NCBI GenBank assembly: GCA_913774355.1
Contig: CAJYGB010000008.1
Span: 62,001-126,000 of the forward strand
Direction: 5' to 3'
DNA length: 64,000 nucleotides
From: an uncultured Chryseobacterium sp.
Lineage (GTDB): Bacteria > Bacteroidota > Bacteroidia > Flavobacteriales > Weeksellaceae
Translations under genes and position numbers: made by a program
In this document: one piece after another, positions 59,092-64,000 of the stretch
How the letters are laid out: each line of letters begins with the position of its first letter
Position numbering within the stretch: the stretch's first letter is position 1
The notes under the pieces: model-generated
What the model was told of the DNA's origin: nothing
Databases searched by the model: none
Seen by the model: the letters and a program-made list of their open reading frames with translations, nothing else

Positions 59092-59238
59092 GATGAATTT
59101 ACAGGTGGTTGATTCCAGAAAACCAAGGTAAATGGAATTTGTTGCGCGAATCTTGGGCGTCCGCTTCATCGAATCAGCCTGCTGATTCCTTCTTTGCTCT
59201 CTTGACATAATCGGATTAGATTGAAAATCTTTGCGTGA
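59092..59238. repeat. Family B repeat, copy 5 (reverse orientation)
   Basis: Begins CAACGCAAAGATGAATTT and ends AAAATCTTTGCGTG; between them GCGCGAATC..., GAATCAGCCTGCTGATTC (a perfect palindromic pair GAATCAGC/GCTGATTC) and CTTTGCTCTCTTGACATAAT, the reverse complement of the family B left part. Confidence 0.75.
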
Positions 59239-59292
59239 AAAAAGCCTCATGCAGATTTTGCAGATAATGCAGATTACTTGTGGAAAGTTTTT

Positions 59293-59448
59293 CAACGCAA
59301 AGACGCATTTTCATACTGCTGATTTTAGTAAGCAAAGGCAAATAAATTTGCTGCGCGAAGTTTGGACGTGCGCTTCATCAAATCAGCTTGCTGACTCTTT
59401 CTTTGCTCACTTTAGATATGCAGGTTTTTCAACAAAATCTTTGCGTGG
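59293..59448. repeat. Family B repeat, copy 6 (reverse orientation)
   Basis: Begins CAACGCAAAGACGCATTT and ends AAAATCTTTGCGTGG, with GGCAAATAAATTTGCTGCGC and AAATCAGCTTGCTGACTC inside. Confidence 0.75.
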
Positions 59449-59703
59449 TAAAGATTAGCGGTATCAAGCTTTGCTGCTATCTGTCTTACACAAAATTGAA
59501 TTAATCTTTTTTTTGCATTTAAGCGAATATTATTCATCTTAAAATTATAAAATCAGGAATCAGGTATATTGGAAATTGAAAAAAAGTAAATATTTTTCAT
59601 TTGTAAATTTTGATTAATGATCTTATAATCATTGGTTTACAGGATATTTTTTTGTGCGTCAAATTCTTTTTTCTATTTTAGCCGCAGATTTTAACGAAAA
59701 CAA

Positions 59704-59832
59704 GCGTAAGCTATCATATTGGGTCAAAGAAAACCGCTAAACTTCTTAAAAGTACAAGATGTTGATAGACTTACGCCCGTGTATCCATACGGCGCGGGCG
59801 GGGTCTTTTTTGTCCTTTAGGTTCTTAGCGGT
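59704..59832. other. Interleaved inverted repeats, possible structured RNA
   Basis: GCGTAAG-C-TATCA (59704-59716) pairs with TGATAG-A-CTTACGC (59763-59776), and ACCGCTAA (59733-59740) pairs with TTAGCGGT (59825-59832). The pairs interlock (A-B-A'-B'), as in a pseudoknot or two exclusive structures. A third G+C-rich stem, CGCCCG/CGGGCG, lies between, followed by TCTTTTTTG. Confidence 0.45.
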
Positions 59833-59917
59833 ACCTCTTTGCCAGATTGACTTTCGCTCCGCGCTTTTTTTTGTTTGATTTCCAATCTTATGGAAAAAAA
59901 ATGCATCTTTAATTATA

Positions 59918-59938
59918 ATGCGACGTGTTTTGTCGCAT
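59918..59938. other. Hairpin upstream of the T9SS operon
   Basis: ATGCGAC / GTCGCAT, perfect 7-bp arms with loop GTGTTTT, directly before the -7 box at 59947-59954. Confidence 0.4.
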
Positions 59939-59946
59939 GTGAGGAT

Positions 59947-59954
59947 TAGCTTTG
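59947..59954 (+). promoter_or_regulatory. -7 element for the T9SS protein operon
   Basis: TAGCTTTG matches TAnnTTTG. The gene start at 60131 is about 170 bp further, so the message would have a leader that covers the small frame at 59991. Confidence 0.4.
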
Positions 59955-59990
59955 CAGACAGATAGAAATTAATAAATTAAAAACAAAACC

Positions 59991-60134
59991 ATGACCGGCA
60001 ACCGCAGCGTTCCGTCTTTTACGGAAAACCATCATTACTATTCTTCAGGAATACGGTTAACCTTATTTTCTTTAAGGAAACGCTTCTTAATTTCGCATAA
60101 AAATAATAACAATATCAAAAATTCAATAGCATGA
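59991..60134 (+). CDS. Possible 47-residue leader peptide overlapping the next start
   Basis: Starts ATGACCGGCAACCGC (MTGNRSVPSFTENHHYY...) and ends in TGA overlapping the ATG of the T9SS gene (ATGA), which would allow translational coupling. The sequence is basic and Asn-rich toward its end (HKNNNNIKNSIA), with no known family. It may be only an untranslated leader; the overlap is the sole support. Confidence 0.25.
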   Translation: MTGNRSVPSFTENHHYYSSGIRLTLFSLRKRFLISHKNNNNIKNSIA

Positions 60135-61798
60135 AAAGACTTTACATGAGCGCACTTACGATGTGCACGGTACTGGGCGTCTCGGCCCAGGAAGTGGTCT
60201 GGCAGAAGGACATCAGCTCCTCGACACAGGATTTCCTTTCGCAGGTGACGACCACCATAGACGGACAATATCTTATTACAGGAAGTTCTATTCAGGCACC
60301 GACCCCTTCAACCCCTTCGAGAACTTCAGGGGCCGGATCGGGAGCCGGACATCAACAAAACGCGGGCTACAACTATCACCTGATAAAATTAAATCCACAA
60401 GGAGAAGAAGTCTGGGAAAAATACTTTTCCGGAAAAAACCATGATTTTTTATCGGCTACGGTAAATACACAGGAAGGAGGATATCTTCTTGCCGGAACCT
60501 CCTACAGTGGTAAAGGCCTGGATAAGAAGGAAGAGTCCAAAGGCGGAAGTGATTTTTGGCTGATCCGGATCAACGAATTCGGCGATGAGCTGTGGCAGAA
60601 AACCATCGGCAGTACTTCTGATGAAGAAGCGAGGGCGGTGATCCAAACGACAGATTTTGGGTTTTATGTTGCCGGAAACATCCAGAATTCAGAGAAGGGG
60701 TACGGTTCCAAAGATGTATTAATCGTACGATTAGATAAAAATGGAAAAGAATTATCCGAATTGGTATTAGGCGGCAGAGGACTGGACGAAGTGGAGAAAA
60801 TGATTCCGACGATTGATGGCGGAGCCTTATTAGGGATATATTCACGGAGCGGAGAAATAGCAGAAAGCGGAAAGACGCAGGCCGGAAGTACACAACAGCC
60901 TGCAAATTCATCGTCCTCAACAGCCAGAAGCAAGCAGCCCAAAGCCAGCAGCAATTATGGCGAAGGGGACTACTGGATCGTTAAGCTTTCCAAAGACGGT
61001 AAAGTAGAGTGGGAAAAGAATTTCGGCGGAACAGGCGATGACCACTTAAGAACGTTAGCAATGACTTCCACCGGATATCTGATTGGCGGGGAATCCAGAT
61101 CGGAGAGATCGGGCAATAAAACGGTGGGCATCGAAGAAGGAACCGACCTATGGTTAATCTCCGTAAATGCAAAGGGGGAAGAGATCTGGCAGAAATCCTA
61201 CAGTTTCAAAAACCGGGACGTTTTAATGGGGATGAGCGTTGTGCATGCCTCGGATGATAAATCGACCAAAGGAATTCTGTTAGGCGGTTACACGCAGGCA
61301 GAAGGAAGAATCGAAACGGACGATGAAAAGTTCTGGATGCTGTATCTTGATCAGAACGGAAACGAGCAGTGGCGAAAGCACGTCAAGGGAGAATCGAGTA
61401 AAAGAGAAGAAAGATTATCGGATATTAAGCTGAACCGCGACGGTTCGATCATCCTGGCCGGAACCAGCGCCGAAGAACTGGGCAAAGAAAACTGGAAGAT
61501 CGTTAAGCTGGGCGATAAACAGGTTGACCAGCTGATCGAGAAGCAGGATATTAAGATCTACCCGAACCCGGTGAGCGATTATGCGTATGTGGAACTTGGG
61601 TTCCCTTCGACAGGCTCAGGGACCGACTTTTCCGCAGAGATTACGGTGTATGATTTGGGTGGAAGGCAGCTTCAGAGCATTAAAACAAAAAACAAGATAA
61701 CCAAGATCAACACGCAGCCACTGGTTCAGGGAGCTTACCTGGTGTCTGTGAAGACGGATAATGGGAAAACGGCGAGTGCGAAACTGATTAAAAAATAA
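60131..61798 (+). CDS. T9SS-exported repeat protein with type A sorting domain
   Basis: 555 residues with a signal peptide (MKRLYMSALTMCTVLGVSAQ). At least six beta-propeller-like repeats of about 55 residues share the pattern DGxYxxxGxS...DxWLIxxNxxGEExWxKxxGG (for example FWLIRINEFGDELWQKTIG, DYWIVKLSKDGKVEWEKNFG). Two low-complexity insertions rich in Ser/Thr/Gln/Pro lie at about 55-77 and 257-282. The C-terminus (from IKIYPNPVSDYAYVELGF) is a T9SS type A sorting domain that directs secretion and surface attachment. A repeat-derived PSTGSGT insertion interrupts it. The next gene encodes an RHS-like protein 8 bp downstream. Confidence 0.88.
   Translation: MKRLYMSALTMCTVLGVSAQEVVWQKDISSSTQDFLSQVTTTIDGQYLITGSSIQAPTPSTPSRTSGAGSGAGHQQNAGYNYHLIKLNPQGEEVWEKYFSGKNHDFLSATVNTQEGGYLLAGTSYSGKGLDKKEESKGGSDFWLIRINEFGDELWQKTIGSTSDEEARAVIQTTDFGFYVAGNIQNSEKGYGSKDVLIVRLDKNGKELSELVLGGRGLDEVEKMIPTIDGGALLGIYSRSGEIAESGKTQAGSTQQPANSSSSTARSKQPKASSNYGEGDYWIVKLSKDGKVEWEKNFGGTGDDHLRTLAMTSTGYLIGGESRSERSGNKTVGIEEGTDLWLISVNAKGEEIWQKSYSFKNRDVLMGMSVVHASDDKSTKGILLGGYTQAEGRIETDDEKFWMLYLDQNGNEQWRKHVKGESSKREERLSDIKLNRDGSIILAGTSAEELGKENWKIVKLGDKQVDQLIEKQDIKIYPNPVSDYAYVELGFPSTGSGTDFSAEITVYDLGGRQLQSIKTKNKITKINTQPLVQGAYLVSVKTDNGKTASAKLIKK
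61599..61624. repeat. CCTTCGACAGGCTCAGG repeat inside the sorting domain
   Basis: GGTTCCCT and AGGGACC flank TCGACAGGCTC-like text, forming a short hairpin. This 17-mer is a very common intergenic repeat in Bacteroidetes genomes (general knowledge). Here it is read as PSTGSGT within the coding frame. Confidence 0.55.
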
Positions 61799-61806
61799 AA
61801 TAGACC

Positions 61807-64000
61807 ATGAAAAAAATAATATTAAGCATTATTTTACTGGCTTCCTGTCTGGGAAGTATTGGTATTTCAGGACAAATGGAGTTGTCTAAATATGATTACG
61901 TTACCAATGGAGAAACGAATATGTATCAGGGAATCCCGAATATTTCTTTTCCTTTGCTCAGTCTTTCCGTTCCTGCAGCAGGAATTAATATCGGCGTGTC
62001 TTTAAGCTATACTACAGAAAGTGCCTCAGCCTATAATCTGATCAGCGACATAGGAAAGGGATGGAACCTGTCTCCCATAGGAAGTGTGGTTAGAAGCAAA
62101 ACAAGGGCGTTTGAAGATTTTACGCTCCCTGCAGGAACCAATAATAATGAGGCTACCTCTGACGTATACTATTACAATTATCCAGGAGGCAGCGGACGGT
62201 TTTATATCGGGATGGATACGGTAAGCCATGAACTTACGGGAGTTCATATAACACCTTCAAATGATAAAATCATTGTAACTAAAAACAATACGAAACCGAA
62301 CAGGGTGCAATCATTTACCATTATTGATACAAAGGGCAACAGGTATCTGTTTGATAAGATTAATATCAATAAATTTCATATCTGGGGACCATTTGATGCC
62401 GACAGGATAGAATCGGTTCAAAATACCAAATTTATTAACAGTGGATTTTTTCTCTCAAAGATTTACAATGTTAAAAATGAAGAAATCGTCAATATCGACT
62501 ATTTAACGAAAACACAGATTATTTCCGGAAATAATGTGGTTCCGGGTACCTTACAGAATCAAAAAATTAAAAGGATAACAGTAAACGGAATGGGAAGCAT
62601 TGAATACCAGTATACTGATGATTATCCGTCTGATCCTTTATCATACCAAACGAATCAAGATCGATATACGATGAATAAACTGGTGCTTAAAAATACACAA
62701 AACCAGATCATCAATCAATATGCATTTGATCATGAGGGAGCGTATCTTAAAAAATTGATCAATCTTGATAAAAATAATGCACCTGTTCAGAAATTTGGTT
62801 TTGAATATAATAATGAGCTCACCATTGGTGGCTATAATACTTACATCGATAATTACGGGTATCCTATTATTTATGAATTTTGCGAAATAGACAAAGGTGA
62901 GCTGATCACTCCTTACCATACCAATCGAAATACGGCAAGCTATGGTACTTTACAGCGTATCATCCTTCCTACGGGAGGCATTACTGAATACGAATTTGAA
63001 TCTCATTCCATACCCTTCGATCCCAATACCACCTGCACAGATCCGAAGTGCTACTATGACAATTACGATTTTGATAAAATCTATACCGTAAATTTTGATA
63101 CCAATCTAAACAGCCAGTATACCGTAAATTTACCGGTGGGGTATCAGAATGATCTGTTTGTTAAATATAAATATACGCTTCATCCCAATCAGCCGGGGCA
63201 TCCGGGAACTGTATACACGATCGACTATACCGTCAACAATGATTCCGGGAGCCCATTTATGCATTCTTATGAGGAGATAGAATGTCCCGAGATCAAAGCT
63301 TTCACAGTAGATTCCGGACCTCTAAACGTTAAATTTTCAGGAGTGAAAAAAGGACATGGTACTTTAGAAATCTACGCTCCCAAACAGCAGAGAAGGGATA
63401 AAAATGCCTATGGCTACGGGTTAAGATTAAAAAGTATGAAAAACTTTAACCCCGGATCCGCCATACCTGTAAGTTATACAAATTATGAGTACAGCACCTT
63501 TACCGATCCGCTTCTTTCCAGTGGAACAGCGCTGGATTTCGGTGATGAAATAGATTTTACAGATACCCGGAAAGAGACCCCGCCCATCGGATACAGCAAT
63601 ATTAAGGTAAGCAATATGATTGATGGAAGTTATTCAAAGTATTACTACATCCCCCGTACAGAAATTCCCGTTAATCCCAATTTCGTTTTAACCGGGGGCG
63701 ACCGGGATATGAGTGCCTATCTGGTAACATCAGGAGTACTGCAAAAAAAAGAAGATTACAGCCCATCCGGCCAGCTTTTACAGAAATCGGAAATTACTCC
63801 GACTTTTAAGCAGGTTCCGTTGGCCAATATAACGACAGGTCAGAACCCTGTACAAAAGATCAGCATTTCAAAACAGGTCTCCACTACGGAAACCTATGTT
63901 AACGGCATGGCTAAAAAGCTTGTAAGCGCTTCAGAAAGTAATTTTGACGATACGTACAGCAACCTGATATCTTCCAAAGAAACGTTGGCAGATGGAACCG
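61807..64000 (+). CDS. RHS/YD-repeat-type large secreted protein, 3' end outside the window
   Basis: 731 codons are visible without a stop. Signal peptide MKKIILSIILLASCLGSIGISGQ, then MELSKYDYVTNGETNMYQGIPNISFPLLSLSVPAAG followed by VSLSYTT and DIGKGWNL, the start typical of the SpvB/RHS-like proteins of Chryseobacterium. Later parts include LQRIILPTGGITEYEFE and YGYGLRLKSMKNF, which precede the YD repeats in full-length members. The C-terminus, which usually carries the RHS core and a variable toxin-like tip, is not in the window. It forms an operon with the T9SS repeat protein. Confidence 0.85.
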   Translation, partial: MKKIILSIILLASCLGSIGISGQMELSKYDYVTNGETNMYQGIPNISFPLLSLSVPAAGINIGVSLSYTTESASAYNLISDIGKGWNLSPIGSVVRSKTRAFEDFTLPAGTNNNEATSDVYYYNYPGGSGRFYIGMDTVSHELTGVHITPSNDKIIVTKNNTKPNRVQSFTIIDTKGNRYLFDKININKFHIWGPFDADRIESVQNTKFINSGFFLSKIYNVKNEEIVNIDYLTKTQIISGNNVVPGTLQNQKIKRITVNGMGSIEYQYTDDYPSDPLSYQTNQDRYTMNKLVLKNTQNQIINQYAFDHEGAYLKKLINLDKNNAPVQKFGFEYNNELTIGGYNTYIDNYGYPIIYEFCEIDKGELITPYHTNRNTASYGTLQRIILPTGGITEYEFESHSIPFDPNTTCTDPKCYYDNYDFDKIYTVNFDTNLNSQYTVNLPVGYQNDLFVKYKYTLHPNQPGHPGTVYTIDYTVNNDSGSPFMHSYEEIECPEIKAFTVDSGPLNVKFSGVKKGHGTLEIYAPKQQRRDKNAYGYGLRLKSMKNFNPGSAIPVSYTNYEYSTFTDPLLSSGTALDFGDEIDFTDTRKETPPIGYSNIKVSNMIDGSYSKYYYIPRTEIPVNPNFVLTGGDRDMSAYLVTSGVLQKKEDYSPSGQLLQKSEITPTFKQVPLANITTGQNPVQKISISKQVSTTETYVNGMAKKLVSASESNFDDTYSNLISSKETLADGT

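Larger units (their letters stand above)
58932..60130. other. 1.2-kb spacer: two inverted family B repeats and a structured leader
   Basis: Left half: family B copies in reverse orientation. Right half: AT-rich sequence, then interleaved inverted repeats (59704-59832) with a G+C-rich stem and T-run, a further hairpin, a promoter-like box and a small frame ahead of the T9SS protein gene. No other gene is seen. Confidence 0.6.

Overview
The window looks like a chromosomal segment of a flavobacterium of the Chryseobacterium/Weeksellaceae type. The evidence is the moderate-to-low G+C with AT-rich spacers, promoters of the Bacteroidetes TAnnTTTG kind, an almost complete lack of Shine-Dalgarno sequences, a type IX secretion (T9SS) C-terminal sorting domain, small MKNLKKLSR-leader bacteriocin-like peptides, a DUF3108 protein, and a homogentisate route for tyrosine breakdown. 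No rRNA, tRNA, CRISPR array, transposase or phage gene was seen. Genus-level naming is inference from gene content.

Layout. 1-1.5 kb: end of a histidine kinase gene overlapping a LuxR-type response regulator, then a spacer with a palindrome, promoter and terminator. 2-4.5 kb: DUF3108 protein, and a ferredoxin-NADP reductase next to its probable 2Fe-2S ferredoxin. 4.5-7.2 kb: a RelA/SpoT-type nucleotide synthetase followed by a conspicuously AT-rich stretch holding a broken RES-domain gene (two in-frame stops) and a broken 40-codon ORF. 7.2-11 kb: LOG-family hydrolase, PepD-type dipeptidase, a lipoprotein, a HAD protein and a LURP-one protein. 11.2-13.5 kb: recR with two GT2 glycosyltransferases. 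13.6-17.5 kb: secG and a pair of M16 peptidases (one catalytic, one lacking the zinc motif). 17.7 kb: a bacteriocin-like peptide. 18-23 kb: a PAS histidine kinase with a single-domain response regulator, then a UvrD/PcrA helicase. 23.7-31.3 kb: hydrolases, a PLD-like membrane protein, the CstA transporter, a class C beta-lactamase-like lipoprotein, and an overlapping HipA-like kinase/DUF3037 pair. 31.5-34.4 kb: a hydrolase, two tandem bacteriocin-like peptides with matching promoters, a flavin reductase and a GxxExxY protein set among repeats. 34.6-40.7 kb: tyrosine catabolism (FahA, HPPD, a CoA-transferase family protein, HmgA). 41.2-44 kb: a TonB receptor and a thioredoxin-like protein. 44.2-47.1 kb: glycine betaine ABC transporter. 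48-55.4 kb: a Crp-type regulator, an AhpD-like protein, a redox operon divergent from a LysR regulator, an aldo/keto reductase and a lipoprotein. 55.7-58.9 kb: Mpl-type ligase, lipoprotein, acyltransferase and Nudix hydrolase. 60.1-64 kb: a T9SS-exported repeat protein followed by the start of a large RHS/YD-type protein that runs off the window.

The spacers are unusually rich in repeats. At least four families are visible: A (CACAAAAGTCACAAAAG-type, also flanking the GxxExxY gene), B (about 150-165 bp, ending in AACGCAAAG/CTTTGCGT inverted ends, six copies, two within a tandem 212-bp duplication), C (palindromic units with terminal inverted repeats) and D (four tandem units of about 100 bp). 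The most interesting leads are the peptide cassettes at 32.4-33.0 kb with identical promoter spacing, the nonsense-interrupted RES gene beside the RelA/SpoT synthetase, the repeat families, and a structured, possibly RNA-encoding leader at 59.7-60.1 kb.
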